Positions 1 to 13,451 are shown, numbered from the stretch's first letter. The stretch: 64,000 bases of DNA from Candidatus Thiodiazotropha sp. (ex Monitilora ramsayi) (GCA_025655595.1 JAHXIO010000011.1:372001-436000); one strand, 5' to 3'. The notes: generated by a model not told the origin, from the sequence alone. Numbers and translations are program-made.

Positions 1-153
1 TGCCACGGTCATGAGATGCTCCCGCGGCACCACAAGTGTGACTTCACCGCAAGTCTGCTCCAACGTACAGCCGCTTTCCGAAAAACTGGATGCCAGCGCT
101 TCAGCCAGTTGCTCAAGCCTTGCCTGCATACCCTCATGCGAACCGTTGCTCAT
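1..153 (-). CDS. nuoC: NADH-quinone oxidoreductase subunit C, N-terminal fragment
   Basis: The minus strand from the ATG at 153 reads 51 codons with no stop up to the window edge, beginning MSNGSHEGMQARLEQLAEAL. It starts 12 bases after the nuoB stop and lies third after nuoA and nuoB, which is where nuoC sits in complex I operons. The short N-terminus alone gives weak family evidence, so the call rests largely on position. NuoC is a peripheral-arm subunit of the proton-pumping NADH dehydrogenase. The gene continues outside the window. Confidence 0.75.
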   Translation of the reverse strand, partial: MSNGSHEGMQARLEQLAEALASSFSESGCTLEQTCGEVTLVVPREHLMTVA

Positions 154-165
154 GAACTCTCCAAT

Positions 166-642
166 CTAGCGAGCGATAGTACTGGTGCGGCGTATTTTGT
201 CCTGCAGTTGCAGTACACCATAGAGAAGCGCCTCCGCTGTCGGCGGACAGCCAGGCACATAAATATCGACGGGAACGATTCTGTCGCACCCTCTGACCAC
301 GGAATAGGAGTAGTGATAGTAACCACCGCCATTGGCACAGGAACCCATTGATATCACCCAACGAGGCTCCGCCATCTGGTCGTAAACTTTTCGTAGTGCA
401 GGCGCCATCTTATTGACCAGGGTTCCGGCAACGATCATGACATCGGATTGCCTCGGGCTGGGACGGAAGATAATGCCGAAGCGATCCAGGTCGTAACGTG
501 CTGCCGCTGCGTGCATCATCTCCACTGCACAGCAGGCGAGACCGAAGGACATCGGCCACATGGAGCCGGTACGCGCCCAGTTGATCAGCTTGTCGGCAGA
601 GGTGGTGATAAAACCCTGCTCCATAATGCCTTCAATGCCCAC
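166..642 (-). CDS. nuoB: NADH-quinone oxidoreductase subunit B
   Basis: This is a 158-residue peripheral-arm subunit of complex I that carries the last iron-sulfur cluster (N2) before quinone. The cluster cysteines are visible: the adjacent pair C37-C38 in the [10 protein letters not shown] motif, one in [10 protein letters not shown] near residue 101, and one in VPGCPP near residue 131. Length is normal for the family. Translation most likely starts at GTG 642, preceded by a good GGAGGT ribosome site six bases upstream. It follows nuoA after 93 bases and precedes nuoC, consistent with one nuo operon read on the minus strand. Confidence 0.97.
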   Translation of the reverse strand: MGIEGIMEQGFITTSADKLINWARTGSMWPMSFGLACCAVEMMHAAAARYDLDRFGIIFRPSPRQSDVMIVAGTLVNKMAPALRKVYDQMAEPRWVISMGSCANGGGYYHYSYSVVRGCDRIVPVDIYVPGCPPTAEALLYGVLQLQDKIRRTSTIAR

Positions 643-735
643 AGGCTACCTCCTCAGGCACTCTCATGCGGAATTGTTTTTGAGGCTGACGAATAACTGC
701 CAGTAATACAGTGCCTACAGATGTCGCTCTCACGG

Positions 736-1092
736 TCACTCCCACTCCAATGCTCCCTTTTTCCACTCGTAGATAAAGCCGATGACCAGAATACCGAGAA
801 ATACCATCATGGCGATAAAGCCCACCATGCCGATCTCGTCCAGGACGACGGCCCAGGGAAATAGAAAAGCGATTTCCAGATCAAAGATGATGAAGAGAAT
901 GGCAACCAGATAGTAGCGGACATCGAACTTCATACGAGAATTTTCGAAGGCTTCGAAACCGCACTCATAGGGCGAGAGCTTTTCATCGTCAGGCTTGCGG
1001 GTACCGAGTAGAAAGCCGAGACCGATAACAACGCCTCCCAATACAAAGGCTACCGCCAGAAAGATCAGGATGGGCAAATAGTTTTCGAGCAT
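736..1092 (-). CDS. nuoA: NADH-quinone oxidoreductase subunit A
   Basis: A 118-residue membrane subunit of complex I. Three hydrophobic helices are visible (about residues 5-30, 60-80 and 88-110), and the conserved loop after helix 1 contains PYECGFEAF. It is the first gene of the nuo operon, and a promoter is visible 67 bases upstream of its ATG. A purine-rich AAGGGGGC lies just before the start. The acidic residues in helix 2 ([11 protein letters not shown]) match the family. Confidence 0.96.
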   Translation of the reverse strand: MLENYLPILIFLAVAFVLGGVVIGLGFLLGTRKPDDEKLSPYECGFEAFENSRMKFDVRYYLVAILFIIFDLEIAFLFPWAVVLDEIGMVGFIAMMVFLGILVIGFIYEWKKGALEWE

Positions 1093-1158
1093 CAGTGTGC
1101 TGCCCCCTTGCGTCGTCAGTCGTTATGTTTTTAAAGCGAATCTTCAGGGAAGGCACGC

Positions 1159-1188
1159 AGTCTATCCTTTGGCGACTGATTGTGTCAA
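1159..1188 (-). promoter_or_regulatory. Probable sigma-70 promoter of the nuo operon
   Basis: On the minus strand a perfect -35 box TTGACA (1188-1183) is followed after 18 bases by TAGACT (1164-1159). It lies between the tRNA-Leu terminator and the nuoA start and points into nuoA. No other minus-strand promoter is evident in this gap. Confidence 0.6.
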
Positions 1189-1247
1189 GTAGGAGATAAA
1201 GTAATATCTATATAAAATTCAATCGGTTATATAACTTTTACGGACAT

Positions 1248-1286
1248 AAAAAAACGGCATCGCCTCAGAAGGAAGCGATACCGTTT
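1248..1286 (-). terminator. Rho-independent terminator after tRNA-Leu
   Basis: On the minus strand, an 11-base stem (AACGGTATCGC with GCGATGCCGTT, one G-T wobble) is followed by a run of seven T. It sits directly after the tRNA and ends the secG-tRNA-Leu transcription unit before the nuo promoter. Confidence 0.85.
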
Positions 1287-1291
1287 CGTGT

Positions 1292-1376
1292 TGGTGCCGA
1301 TGGCCGGATTTGAACCGGCACGGCTTACGCCACTACCCCCTCAAGATAGCGTGTCTACCAATTCCACCACATCGGC
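1292..1376 (-). tRNA. tRNA-Leu (anticodon GAG)
   Basis: The minus strand begins GCCGATGTGG and ends with the paired acceptor arm and an encoded CCA. The T loop reads GGTTCAAATCC, a long variable arm typical of leucine tRNAs is present, and the anticodon loop contains CTTGAGG, giving anticodon GAG for CUC/CUU codons. It lies 17 bases after the secG stop, a linkage common in gammaproteobacteria. Confidence 0.96.
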
Positions 1377-1393
1377 AATTTATTCTGTTCGTG

Positions 1394-1852
1394 CTACTCC
1401 TTAGCTTCTGCCGGCGCAACGTCATCTGCCTGAGTAGCCTCCTGCGGTACAGCCGGCAGATCAGCAGGTGCGGCTGGTACCTCATTCACAGCCTCCTCGA
1501 CGACCGGCGGCATATCCGTCGTACCCGCCGTTGGTACCGGCGGAATGTCGCTTTGAGGCTGCGCTTCCACCTCGATCGCCGGTGGCTGCTGAAGTCCACC
1601 CAGCACATCGACACCATCATCCCGCTGTGAGGCAAAATAGGCCATCACCATACTCGTAATGAAGAAGAGCGTGGCCAGACCCGCAGTGAGACGGGTTAAG
1701 AATGAGGCGGAACCCTTGGCCCCGAAAACCGTACCGGAGGCACCGCTGCCAAAGGCGGCACCCATATCGGCACCCTTACCGTGCTGTATCAGAATCAAAC
1801 CTACCAGACCAACGGCCAGGAAGATGTGAAATACGATTAAAATAGTCTGCAT
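1394..1852 (-). CDS. secG: Preprotein translocase subunit SecG
   Basis: This small membrane component of the SecYEG channel has two hydrophobic helices (about residues 3-23 and 52-72). Between them is the conserved cytoplasmic loop GKGADMGAAFGSGASGTVFG. After the second helix comes a tail of about 75 residues rich in proline, alanine and glutamate. This makes the protein (152 aa) longer than the usual 75-110 aa; such low-complexity tails vary widely in SecG. It follows tpiA by 20 bases and is probably cotranscribed with it. Confidence 0.95.
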   Translation of the reverse strand: MQTILIVFHIFLAVGLVGLILIQHGKGADMGAAFGSGASGTVFGAKGSASFLTRLTAGLATLFFITSMVMAYFASQRDDGVDVLGGLQQPPAIEVEAQPQSDIPPVPTAGTTDMPPVVEEAVNEVPAAPADLPAVPQEATQADDVAPAEAKE

Positions 1853-1872
1853 AAAGCGTTTGCCTGTCAGAT

Positions 1873-2625
1873 TCAGTTGGCTGCAGTACAGATCCCGAGA
1901 AAATCTTCAGCCTTGAGTGAAGCGCCACCGATCAAGCCGCCATCGATGTCGGGTTTACCGATCAGCTCTCCAGCGTTATCCGGTTTCATGGATCCACCGT
2001 AGAGGATACGTAGGCCTTCGGCCACTTCAGCACTCTTCTGTGCTACACGACCCCGAATGAAGGCGTGTACGTCCTGTGCCTGCTCCGGTGTTGCGGTTTT
2101 ACCGGTACCGATCGCCCAGACCGGTTCGTAGGCGATGACTCCATCCGCCAATGCATCGACCCCTTCGAGATCGATCACTGCATCCAATTGGCGGGCCACC
2201 ACCTGCTCCGTGATACCGGCTTCACGCTCTTCCAGCGTCTCACCGATACAAAGGATCGGTTTGAGTCCTGCAGCCCTGGCCACAGCATATTTCTTAGCCA
2301 CCAGCTCGTCGCTCTCCACGTGATAGGTACGACGTTCAGAATGGCCGACGATCACATACTGACAGCCGAAATCATTCAGCATGGAGGCTGCCACTTCACC
2401 CGTAAAGGCACCAGCACCCTCGGTAGACAGATCCTGCCCACCCCAGCCAATCACGCTGCCTGCCAGCAGCTTTTCCGTCTCTGGGAGGAAGACATAGGTC
2501 GGGCAGACGGCCACTTCAGCCACCCTGACCTCATCGATACCACGCTTGATACCGTCCAAAAGATCGCGGACGCTCTCAAGAGAACCGTTCATTTTCCAGT
2601 TGCCGGCCACCAGTGGTCTGCGCAT
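1873..2625 (-). CDS. tpiA: Triosephosphate isomerase
   Basis: This cytosolic enzyme interconverts dihydroxyacetone phosphate and glyceraldehyde 3-phosphate. The 250-residue sequence shows the substrate lysine in GNWKMNG (K11), the catalytic histidine in IVGHSERR (about residue 95) and the catalytic glutamate in YEPVWAIGTG (about residue 167). The phosphate-binding LYGGSM and GGLIGGASL segments are near the C-terminus. The ATG at 2625 has GGAG eight bases upstream. The gene sits between glmM and secG in the usual order. Confidence 0.98.
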   Translation of the reverse strand: MRRPLVAGNWKMNGSLESVRDLLDGIKRGIDEVRVAEVAVCPTYVFLPETEKLLAGSVIGWGGQDLSTEGAGAFTGEVAASMLNDFGCQYVIVGHSERRTYHVESDELVAKKYAVARAAGLKPILCIGETLEEREAGITEQVVARQLDAVIDLEGVDALADGVIAYEPVWAIGTGKTATPEQAQDVHAFIRGRVAQKSAEVAEGLRILYGGSMKPDNAGELIGKPDIDGGLIGGASLKAEDFLGICTAAN

Positions 2626-2751
2626 GCCATCACTCCTGCAATCGAAGAAAGCGCGGTAGCTTAACGGCCAATGCGTCTGAAATCAATCTTCACGGCAATG
2701 AAATACGGTGTCAGGCACAAGTTAGAAAGTGGTATTTATAGCCAAAACGGC

Positions 2752-4098
2752 CTAGCCTGCCGCCACAATTTCCTTTACGACTGAGGCAATGCCATCCGAG
2801 AAATGCTCCACCTGGGATTGGTCGCTGCCTTCTACCATGACGCGAATCAAGGGCTCGGTACCCGATGGCCGCAGCAGTACCCGCCCTGCACTGCCCATCT
2901 CGACTTCCGCTTCACGAACTGCCTTTCTCACGGATTCATCCTGCATGATGTCGGTAGCCGCCCGGCTGCCCAGATGGACGTTGGTCAACAGCTGGGGATA
3001 CTTGCTCATACCGGCACTCAGCTCTCTCAACGACCGACCGGTGGCATGGACCTCGGCCAGCACCTGGAGCGCCGAGACGATGCCGTCACCAGTCGTTGTC
3101 CGGTCGAGACAGATGATATGCCCTGACTGCTCGCCGCCGAGCACCCAGCCCTTGCTTGCCAGACGCTCCATGATGTAGCGGTCTCCCACATTGGTCCTTT
3201 CAAACACCACACCGTGTTCCCGCAGTGCATTCTCCAGACCGAGATTGCTCATCAATGTGCCCACGACGGCACCCTTCAATTCGCCGACACGCATTCGGGA
3301 GCAGGCGATGATGTAGAGGATCTCATCCCCATCCACCATGTTGCCTTGGTCATCTACCATGATCAGCCGGTCGCCGTCGCCATCGAGGGCAACACCCAGA
3401 TCCGCGCCATGTTCAATGACCGCTGCCTTGAGATGCTCGGGGTAGGTGGAACCGACACCATCGTTAATATTAAAACCGTTTGGGTCGATGCCAATGGCGA
3501 TTACATCAGCCCCCATCTCGTCAAACACGTGGGGTGCGATGTTGTAGGCTGCACCATTGGAGCAGTCCACTACGATCTTCATTCCGTGAAAGCGTGTTTG
3601 AAGTGGAATCGTGCTTTTGCAGAATTCGATATAACGTCCTTCTGCCGCCATCTTCTCCGCACGACCGAGATTGGCCGAATCCACCGTGACCAACGGCTCG
3701 TCCATCTCGGCTTCAATAGCGCTTTCCACATCATCCGGGAGTTTCAGCCCATCCGCCGAGAAAAATTTAATGCCGTTGTCCTGATAGGGATTGTGGGATG
3801 CGCTGATGACGATGCCAGCCTGCGCATGCAGCGTCCTGGTCAAATAGGCGACACTTGGGGTCGGCATGGGGCCCAACAACGTGATATTGACGCCAGCAGC
3901 CGTGAGCCCGGCCTCCAACGCCGACTCCAGAAGATAACCGGAAATCCTGGTGTCTTTGCCGATCAACACCCGGCTTTTCTTTGCCGTTCCCAATACCCTA
4001 CCTGCCGCCCAGCCCAGCTTGAGGACAAATTCCGGTGTAATCGTACCCTCACCAAAACGGCCGCGTATGCCATCTGTTCCAAAATATTTACGACTCAC
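2752..4098 (-). CDS. glmM: Phosphoglucosamine mutase
   Basis: GlmM converts glucosamine 6-phosphate to glucosamine 1-phosphate on the way to UDP-GlcNAc for peptidoglycan and lipopolysaccharide. The phosphoserine loop ISASHNP places the catalytic Ser at residue 101. The metal loop is GDGDR near residue 243, and the phosphate-binding [12 protein letters not shown] motif is near the C-terminus. The 448-residue length is standard. The start is GTG, giving [13 protein letters not shown], which matches the family N-terminus. It follows folP by 18 bases. Confidence 0.98.
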   Translation of the reverse strand: MSRKYFGTDGIRGRFGEGTITPEFVLKLGWAAGRVLGTAKKSRVLIGKDTRISGYLLESALEAGLTAAGVNITLLGPMPTPSVAYLTRTLHAQAGIVISASHNPYQDNGIKFFSADGLKLPDDVESAIEAEMDEPLVTVDSANLGRAEKMAAEGRYIEFCKSTIPLQTRFHGMKIVVDCSNGAAYNIAPHVFDEMGADVIAIGIDPNGFNINDGVGSTYPEHLKAAVIEHGADLGVALDGDGDRLIMVDDQGNMVDGDEILYIIACSRMRVGELKGAVVGTLMSNLGLENALREHGVVFERTNVGDRYIMERLASKGWVLGGEQSGHIICLDRTTTGDGIVSALQVLAEVHATGRSLRELSAGMSKYPQLLTNVHLGSRAATDIMQDESVRKAVREAEVEMGSAGRVLLRPSGTEPLIRVMVEGSDQSQVEHFSDGIASVVKEIVAAG

Positions 4099-4116
4099 TG
4101 AGCTACCCCTTTATCG

Positions 4117-4953
4117 TTATCGTTCAACGGCCTTGATTGCGGACACCACTTTTAGTGCGTCTACCGTCGCCTTCACGTCATGTGTCCTGATGATAGCTGC
4201 ACCGCCGACTACCGCAAGTACCGCTGCAGCGACACTGCCATGAAGTCGCTCATCAACAGGCGCACCACCCAATATCGACCCGACCATCGATTTTCTTGAG
4301 ATACCCACCAACAGGGGTGCTTCCAAGGATTGGAATGCCTGCAGATTCTTCAGCAGTGTCAGGTTATCTTGGAGGGTTTTACCGAAACCAAAACCGGGAT
4401 CCAGCAGGATACGACTACGCGGAATACCGGCTGCGATACAGGTGCCAAGACGTTCGGAGAGGAACTCACCCACCTCCGCCACGACGTCTGAGTAATCGGG
4501 TGCATCCTGCATAGTGCGGGGTTCACCCTGCATATGCATAAGACAGACAGGCACACCGGCCCGTGCAGCGGCATCGACCGCACCGGGTGCACGCAGAGCA
4601 TAGACATCGTTCAGTATGCCGGCACCGGCTGAGACCGCTTCTGTCATAACCTCCGCTTTACTGGTATCGATGGAGATAGGCACGGGAATCTCTCCCGCCA
4701 AAGCCTCGATGACGGGTATTACCCGCGCCAGCTCCTGTTCCACATTGACTGGTTGGGCGCCTGGCCGGGTGGATTCCCCGCCGATATCGATAATGGCAGC
4801 GCCGTCGGCAACCATCTGTCCGGCATGCGCCAACGCCGCATCCCTGGCCAGGAAACGGCCGCCGTCGGAGAATGAGTCAGGGGTCAGATTGAGAATACCC
4901 ATGACCTGGGGCGAACCCAGGTCAACGGTCTTCCCGCCGCAATCGAGAATCAA
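4117..4953 (-). CDS. folP: Dihydropteroate synthase
   Basis: FolP condenses 4-aminobenzoate with the pterin diphosphate in folate synthesis. The signature GILNLTPDSFSDGG and the IDIGGESTRPGA segment are clear, and GISRKS near the C-terminus binds substrate. The open frame extends upstream to an ATG at 5073, but that would overlap the ftsH end by about 100 bases. A TTG at 4953, 17 bases after the ftsH stop, gives 278 residues and puts VMGILN 18 residues in, as in the E. coli enzyme. I prefer that start, although the ribosome site there is weak. Order ftsH-folP-glmM is conserved in gammaproteobacteria. Confidence 0.93.
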   Translation of the reverse strand: MILDCGGKTVDLGSPQVMGILNLTPDSFSDGGRFLARDAALAHAGQMVADGAAIIDIGGESTRPGAQPVNVEQELARVIPVIEALAGEIPVPISIDTSKAEVMTEAVSAGAGILNDVYALRAPGAVDAAARAGVPVCLMHMQGEPRTMQDAPDYSDVVAEVGEFLSERLGTCIAAGIPRSRILLDPGFGFGKTLQDNLTLLKNLQAFQSLEAPLLVGISRKSMVGSILGGAPVDERLHGSVAAAVLAVVGGAAIIRTHDVKATVDALKVVSAIKAVER

Positions 4954-4969
4954 TGTCGACAGGTCAGGA

Positions 4970-6892
4970 TCAGTGTTGGCCTGCAGGCCCGCCGATGCTG
5001 CCAGATACGTCGTCCGAAGCCGGGGATTCACCGGAAGGCTTGGTGCCATCATCCGAGTCGGCGTCTGTGTCAACCCAATCCTTCGGCGCTCTCGGCACCT
5101 TACCCTCCATGATATCGTCGATCTGATCCGAGTCGATCGTCTCGTACTTCATCAGTGCATCCGCCATCACGTGTAGCTTCTCGACATTTTCATTGAGAAT
5201 AGTGTTGGCCCGCTCGTAATTCCGGTCGATGAAGCTGCGAATCTCTTCATCAATGGTATGGGCGGTGTCATCGGATACATTCTTGTGCTGTGTCACCGAG
5301 CGACCCAGAAAGACCTCTTCTTCTTCCTCGCTGTACATCAGCGGGCCAAGACGTTCTGACAATCCCCACTTGGTGACCATATTCCGGGCAAGTTCTGTCG
5401 CCCGCTTGATGTCGTTGGATGCGCCGGTGGTGACCTTGTCGATGCCAAATATCAGCTCCTCGGCGATTCGTCCGCCGAACAGACTCGATATCTGGCTCTC
5501 CAGATGCTCCTTACTGTAGCTGTAGCGATCCGCCTCCGGCAGAAACATGGTCACACCCAGCGCCCTGCCTCGCGGAATGATGCTGACCTTGTAGACAGGA
5601 TCATGGGAAGGCACCAGACGACCGACAATGGCATGACCCGACTCATGGTATGCGGTCAGCTTCTTCTCGTCTTCGCTCATCACCATGGTACGGCGCTCCG
5701 TACCCATCATGATCTTGTCCTTGGCCTTCTCCATCTCCTCCATGCCTACCAGGGCCTTGTTGGCACGGGCGGCAAAGAGCGCTGCTTCATTGACCAGATT
5801 GGCCAGATCGGCACCGGAAAAGCCGGGGGTACCGCGGGCGATGATGGCGGGTTTGACGTCCTCTGAAGCTGCCACTTTACGCAGATGGACTTTGAGTATC
5901 TGCTCGCGTCCGCGCACATCGGGAAGCGGGACAACAACCTGACGGTCAAACCGTCCGGGTCGCAACAGCGCGGGATCGAGCACATCCGGCCGGTTGGTGG
6001 CGGCAATGACGATAACGCCTTCATTACCTTCGAAACCGTCCATCTCGACCAGGAGCTGGTTAAGGGTCTGCTCACGCTCATCGTGTCCGCCACCCAGGCC
6101 GGCGCCACGATGGCGCCCTACGGCATCGATCTCGTCAATAAAAATGATACAAGGCGCGTGTTTCTTCGCCTGCTCGAACATATCCCGTACACGCGAGGCG
6201 CCGACACCGACAAACATCTCGACAAAATCCGAACCGGAAATGGTAAAGAAAGGCACCTTGGCCTCACCAGCGATTGCCTTGGCCAACAGGGTCTTACCGG
6301 TTCCGGGAGAACCGACCATCAGCACACCTTTGGGAATTTTTCCGCCGAGCTTCTGGAACTTGGAGGGATCACGCAGGAAATCGACCATCTCCGAGACCTC
6401 CTCCTTGGCCTCTTCGACACCGGCCACATCGCTGAAAGTAACCTTGACTTGATCTTCACTCAGCATGCGCGCCTTGCTCTTGCCGAACGACATGGCGCCA
6501 CGGCCGGCACCACCGCCCTGCATCTGGCGCATGAAGAATATCCACAATCCGATCAAGACGAACAATGGGAACCAGTTGATGAGTATGTTCATCAGCAGGG
6601 AGGGCTTCTCAGGCGGTGTCGCCACAATATCCACATTGTTTTCGAGCAGATCGTTCACCAACTCGTCATCACCAGGACTGTAAGTGGAGAATCGCTGACC
6701 GTTGCTCAGGGTACCGTCGATGTCGTGCCCATTGCCGCCGATGTTCACCTCTTTTACCTGTCCCGACTTCACATCACTGATGAATTCGGAATAGGGTTTC
6801 ATCTGCGCTTTCGGCTGGGTGGATGAGAAATTATTGAAGACCGTCATCAAAACGATGGCGATCACCACCCAGAGAATCAGATTTTTTGCCAT
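4970..6892 (-). CDS. ftsH: ATP-dependent zinc metalloprotease FtsH
   Basis: A membrane-anchored AAA+ protease that degrades misfolded membrane proteins and regulators. Two N-terminal helices flank a periplasmic segment (about residues 25-100). The Walker A motif is GSPGTGKT, Walker B is [11 protein letters not shown], the second region of homology lies at [18 protein letters not shown], and the zinc site is HESGH near residue 415. The ATG at 6892 gives [10 protein letters not shown], which closely matches the E. coli N-terminus; the frame also offers a TTG three codons earlier. Length is 640 residues. Confidence 0.97.
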   Translation of the reverse strand: MAKNLILWVVIAIVLMTVFNNFSSTQPKAQMKPYSEFISDVKSGQVKEVNIGGNGHDIDGTLSNGQRFSTYSPGDDELVNDLLENNVDIVATPPEKPSLLMNILINWFPLFVLIGLWIFFMRQMQGGGAGRGAMSFGKSKARMLSEDQVKVTFSDVAGVEEAKEEVSEMVDFLRDPSKFQKLGGKIPKGVLMVGSPGTGKTLLAKAIAGEAKVPFFTISGSDFVEMFVGVGASRVRDMFEQAKKHAPCIIFIDEIDAVGRHRGAGLGGGHDEREQTLNQLLVEMDGFEGNEGVIVIAATNRPDVLDPALLRPGRFDRQVVVPLPDVRGREQILKVHLRKVAASEDVKPAIIARGTPGFSGADLANLVNEAALFAARANKALVGMEEMEKAKDKIMMGTERRTMVMSEDEKKLTAYHESGHAIVGRLVPSHDPVYKVSIIPRGRALGVTMFLPEADRYSYSKEHLESQISSLFGGRIAEELIFGIDKVTTGASNDIKRATELARNMVTKWGLSERLGPLMYSEEEEEVFLGRSVTQHKNVSDDTAHTIDEEIRSFIDRNYERANTILNENVEKLHVMADALMKYETIDSDQIDDIMEGKVPRAPKDWVDTDADSDDGTKPSGESPASDDVSGSIGGPAGQH

Positions 6893-7077
6893 ATCGTTCA
6901 AAGCCTAAACCTCATAATTTTCCGGCATATAACGGTACCTTGTACCCTATCAGTGTAGCCGCTCTCGTCATTCAGGTGACGATACCGAGTCGCAATGGGT
7001 CAGCCAGAAAAGCCGGACATCTGGTGGTGACATTTCTACAACTTACTGATTTACAGGATTAACTGATTGGTAAAGTA

Positions 7078-7698
7078 CTATATCTTAAAGTTCCCTGCTA
7101 CCAGATAGATCTCGCGGCTTTTCGGTCGCGATGATGCCGGTTTTCGACTCACCACCCTTCCGAAAGACTGCCTGACGGATTTGATATACTCGTCAAATCC
7201 CGCACCCTGAAAGACCTTGATGACAAATCCACCACCCGGTTTCAAGCACTCACGGGCGAAATCCAGCGCCAGTTCACAGAGATACATGGCGCGGGGCTGA
7301 TCCACGCTTGCCATACCGGTTACATTGGGTGCCATATCGGAAATTACAAGGTCTACAGGTTTATCGCCAAGGAGATTACGCAATAAATCCAAGGGCTCAT
7401 CCTCACGAAAGTCACCCTGGATGAATTCCACACCGGCAATAGGATCCATTGGCAGTATGTCCAGGGCAATCACCTGTCCTTTTTCCCCCGCCAGGTCACG
7501 GGCGATCTGGCTCCACCCACCCGGTGCCGCACCCAGATCGACAACCCGCATACCGGGTTTAATTACCTTGTCTTTTTCCTGAATTTCCAGCAACTTAAAT
7601 GCCGCACGCGAGCGAAAGCCAGCCTGCTGGGCCTTTTTCACATATTCATCCTTGAAATGACGATCGAGCCATTGGCGGCTGCTCTTGCTGCGTTTCAC
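7078..7698 (-). CDS. rlmE: 23S rRNA (uridine(2552)-2'-O)-methyltransferase
   Basis: RlmE (also called FtsJ or RrmJ) methylates the A loop of 23S rRNA late in 50S assembly. The 206-residue protein has the SAM-binding motif [13 protein letters not shown], and all catalytic tetrad positions are visible: K in [10 protein letters not shown] in VISDMAPN, K in FVIKVFQG and E in RPKSREIY. The GTG start at 7698 has GAGG six bases upstream. It lies upstream of ftsH as in most gammaproteobacteria, but with a 185-base gap that may hold a separate ftsH promoter. Confidence 0.97.
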   Translation of the reverse strand: MKRSKSSRQWLDRHFKDEYVKKAQQAGFRSRAAFKLLEIQEKDKVIKPGMRVVDLGAAPGGWSQIARDLAGEKGQVIALDILPMDPIAGVEFIQGDFREDEPLDLLRNLLGDKPVDLVISDMAPNVTGMASVDQPRAMYLCELALDFARECLKPGGGFVIKVFQGAGFDEYIKSVRQSFGRVVSRKPASSRPKSREIYLVAGNFKI

Positions 7699-7885
7699 GA
7701 AAACCTCAGGAATTACTCGAATGGTGAATTGCGGGTTTGAACTGTTTTGTTTGCTATTAAGTAATTTGTTTTTTCATGGTCAAAAGCCCCTCATGTCAGA
7801 GTAAATAACTCATCTCTAAGTAGCTTACAGATCGATGATCAGTTCAAAACTTGAAAAACAACAATTCAAAATAAAACACATACCG

Positions 7886-7914
7886 TTCCATCATAACCGG
7901 AAAAGGGCTAGAAT
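7886..7914 (+). promoter_or_regulatory. Possible promoter of yhbY
   Basis: TTCCAT (7886-7891) and TAGAAT (7909-7914) are separated by 17 bases and lie 30 bases before the yhbY ATG in the divergent rlmE/yhbY gap. The -35 match is poor, so this is tentative. Confidence 0.35.
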
Positions 7915-7944
7915 CCCGCCTCCAATCACAAACCCGCATCAGTC

Positions 7945-8241
7945 ATGTCCCTGACCTCCGCACAAATCCGCGAGCTGAAGAAGCTGGCACATTCGCTCAA
8001 ACCCGTTGTCATCGTTGGTCAGCACGGCCTGAGTGATAACGTTCTTGCCGAAATCGATTCGACCCTCGATATCCATGAGTTGATCAAAGTAAAACTGGCC
8101 GGTGCTGACAAGGCAGACAGGGAAGCGATGAGCGGAGAGATCGTAGCAAAGCTTTCCGCATCGCTAGTGCAGATCATCGGCCGCGTCGCAATATTCTACC
8201 GGCCCAATCCCAAGAAGAAGAAAAACCGAATTGTTGTTTAG
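7945..8241 (+). CDS. yhbY: Ribosome assembly RNA-binding protein (CRM domain)
   Basis: The 98-residue protein is a single CRM domain that binds pre-50S particles. The family motif VIVGQHGLSDNVLAEID, with the GxxG RNA-contact loop, is at about residues 26-42, and ELIKVKLAG follows. The C-terminus is basic (PKKKKNRIVV). It is divergent from rlmE, another 50S maturation factor, which is the common arrangement, and convergent with greA 52 bases away. Confidence 0.95.
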   Translation: MSLTSAQIRELKKLAHSLKPVVIVGQHGLSDNVLAEIDSTLDIHELIKVKLAGADKADREAMSGEIVAKLSASLVQIIGRVAIFYRPNPKKKKNRIVV

Positions 8242-8293
8242 TATTGAATGGTCCTAGGTATCGGCCCAGTTCTAACTCAAATATTTTAAAAAA

Positions 8294-8770
8294 TTATTCG
8301 TAGCGCACTTCCAGGATCTCGAACTCACGGGCACCACCTGGCGTTTGCAGAAATACATCATCTCCCTCCTGCTTGCCGATCAAAACCCTCGCAATGGGTG
8401 AGCTGATGGAGATCAGATTGTTTTTGATATCCGCCTCATCGTCACCCACGATCTGATAGGTGAACTCCGCATCGTTATCCAGCTCCAGAACCACGACAGT
8501 GGCGCCAAATACTACCTTGCCATTGGCTTCCAGCTTAGTCACATCGATAACCTGCGCATGGGAGAGCTTGCCTTCGATATCCTTGATCCGTCCCTCGATA
8601 AAGCTCTGCTGCTCGCGGGCGGCATGATACTCCGCATTCTCTTTCAGATCGCCATGTTCACGCGCCTCGGCAATCGCTTTGATCACCTTGGGACGCTCGA
8701 CACTCTTCAGCTGCTTAAGCTCATCATGCAGCTTCGTCGCGCCTCTGGCCGTCAGCGGTACCTTACTCAT
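8294..8770 (-). CDS. greA: Transcription elongation factor GreA
   Basis: GreA rescues backtracked RNA polymerase by stimulating transcript cleavage. The N-terminal coiled coil contains the acidic tip [16 protein letters not shown], and the FKBP-like C-terminal domain includes [18 protein letters not shown]. Length is 158 residues, as expected. ATG at 8770 is preferred over the adjacent TTG because AGAGG lies eight bases upstream. It follows carB by 24 bases, giving a carA-carB-greA order. Confidence 0.97.
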   Translation of the reverse strand: MSKVPLTARGATKLHDELKQLKSVERPKVIKAIAEAREHGDLKENAEYHAAREQQSFIEGRIKDIEGKLSHAQVIDVTKLEANGKVVFGATVVVLELDNDAEFTYQIVGDDEADIKNNLISISSPIARVLIGKQEGDDVFLQTPGGAREFEILEVRYE

Positions 8771-8794
8771 CAATCATTCCTCTCGTACGACTGA

Positions 8795-12004
<3,210 letters not shown>

Positions 12005-12162
12005 TTAAGAACCGTTCTAAATATCAAGTAGCCGCGAATGGAGGCGAAACCCCGTAAATTTTCACTAAGTCTGACGGGCAGGCACTATCAATCACCCTCA
12101 TCCGAAATCCATGCCTTACCATTTATATCCATTTGTGGTGATTGCTGCTTAAGCTCAGCTCG

Positions 12163-13302
12163 TCACTTCTCTTTCATTAAATCAATGAAATGATCAAAGA
12201 CCGGCGCCACATCATGCGGTCCCGGGCTTGCCTCGGGGTGACCCTGAAAGCTGAAAGCGGGTTTGTCGGTACGATGAATACCCTGCAGTGTCCCATCAAA
12301 TAGCGAACGATGGGTCGCTGTCAGTGTATCTGGGAGGCTCTCTTCATCCACCGCGAATCCATGATTCTGGCTGCTGATCATCACAGTACCCTTTTCCAGA
12401 TCCTGTACCGGGTGGTTGGCGCCGTGATGACCGAATTTCATTTTCGCTGTCTTGGCCCCAGAGGCCAGGGCCAGCAGCTGATGACCCAGGCAGATTCCAA
12501 AAACGGGAAGCCCGGTTTCAACCACCTGACCTATCGCCTCGATGGCGTAATCGCACGGCTCTGGATCACCGGGACCGTTGGAAAGAAAGACTCCATCCGG
12601 TTGCATGGCCAGTACATCTTCAGCTGGTGTCTGCGCCGGCACCACGGTGATACGACATCCCCGGTCGGTCAGCATACGCAGGATGTTGCGCTTCACACCA
12701 TAATCGTAGGCCACCACATGGTAGGGCAGCGACTTCTCATCGGCAGGCAGGGATTCCGGCAGCCCTGTTTCGAGAGACCAGGTTCCCTGGGACCATTCAT
12801 AAGCTGTACCGGTGGTCACCACCTTTGCCAGATCCATCCCTTTGAGCCCGGGAAAATTCTTAGCCAGCGTTAAGGCATGCGCCTCGTCAATCTCATCGCC
12901 CACCATGATACAGCCGTTCTGTGCCCCTTTTTCCCGCAGGATCCGGGTCAGGCGACGGGTATCGATACCGGCAATGGCGACGATGCCGTTGCGCTCGAGG
13001 TAGGCATCAAGTGACTCCTCGGATCGCCAGTTGCTGGTAATCAGGGGCAGGTCTTTGATGACTAGCCCTGCCGCATGAATCTGACCCGATTCCTCATCTT
13101 CGGAAGTGATACCGGTGTTGCCGATATGCGGATAGGTCAGGGTGACGATCTGTTGGTTGTAGGAGGGATCGGTCAATATTTCCTGGTAGCCGGTCATGGC
13201 GGTGTTGAACACCACCTCACCGACAGTTTGCCCCTCTGCACCGATGGATTCACCTTTGAATTGGCTGCCATCTTCCAGGACCAGAACTGCGGATTTTCTC
13301 AA
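12163..13302 (-). CDS. carA: Carbamoyl phosphate synthase small subunit (glutaminase)
   Basis: CarA releases ammonia from glutamine and channels it to CarB. The class I amidotransferase domain shows the nucleophile Cys in [12 protein letters not shown] and the catalytic His and Glu in [12 protein letters not shown]. The N-terminal small-subunit domain ends at about residue 150. Length is 379 residues. The start is TTG at 13302, with GGAGAG five bases upstream; E. coli carA also starts with UUG. A leader of about 110 bases with two hairpins precedes it. Confidence 0.97.
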   Translation of the reverse strand: MRKSAVLVLEDGSQFKGESIGAEGQTVGEVVFNTAMTGYQEILTDPSYNQQIVTLTYPHIGNTGITSEDEESGQIHAAGLVIKDLPLITSNWRSEESLDAYLERNGIVAIAGIDTRRLTRILREKGAQNGCIMVGDEIDEAHALTLAKNFPGLKGMDLAKVVTTGTAYEWSQGTWSLETGLPESLPADEKSLPYHVVAYDYGVKRNILRMLTDRGCRITVVPAQTPAEDVLAMQPDGVFLSNGPGDPEPCDYAIEAIGQVVETGLPVFGICLGHQLLALASGAKTAKMKFGHHGANHPVQDLEKGTVMISSQNHGFAVDEESLPDTLTATHRSLFDGTLQGIHRTDKPAFSFQGHPEASPGPHDVAPVFDHFIDLMKEK

Positions 13303-13325
13303 GAATCTCTCCGTTACGGGCGTGC

Positions 13326-13404
13326 AAAAAGGGGCAGACCACGAACAGCCTGCCCCGAATAGTTCGTAAGTAGGTCAGTGTCGAATACGAGGCACTCGAC
13401 ACTG
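13326..13404 (-). promoter_or_regulatory. carA leader with candidate transcription attenuator
   Basis: On the minus strand the leader first forms a perfect 9-base stem (CAGTGTCGA with TCGACACTG, 13404-13376). It then forms a terminator: GGGGCAG pairs with CTGCCCC (13356-13331), followed by TTTTT (13330-13326), only 24 bases before the carA start. An alternative pairing, ACGAAC with GTTCGT, encloses the GGGGCAG arm and uses the terminator loop, so the two folds exclude each other. This looks like a terminator/antiterminator switch controlling carAB. Confidence 0.55.
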
Positions 13405-13422
13405 CCGTTGTAACGGGCCCAT

Positions 13423-13451
13423 ATTCTACTGATGGCCGAGCGGCCTGTCTA
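13423..13451 (-). promoter_or_regulatory. Probable carA promoter
   Basis: On the minus strand TAGACA (13451-13446) and TAGAAT (13428-13423) are separated by 17 bases. The spacer contains the palindrome GGCCGCTCGGCC. Initiation would fall near 13416, upstream of both leader hairpins. Confidence 0.5.

Noticed and set aside
2700-2740. GGTGTCAGGC shared by the tpiA-glmM gap and the hairpin at 22101
   Set aside because: Ten bases in common is too short to claim a repeat family from this window alone.
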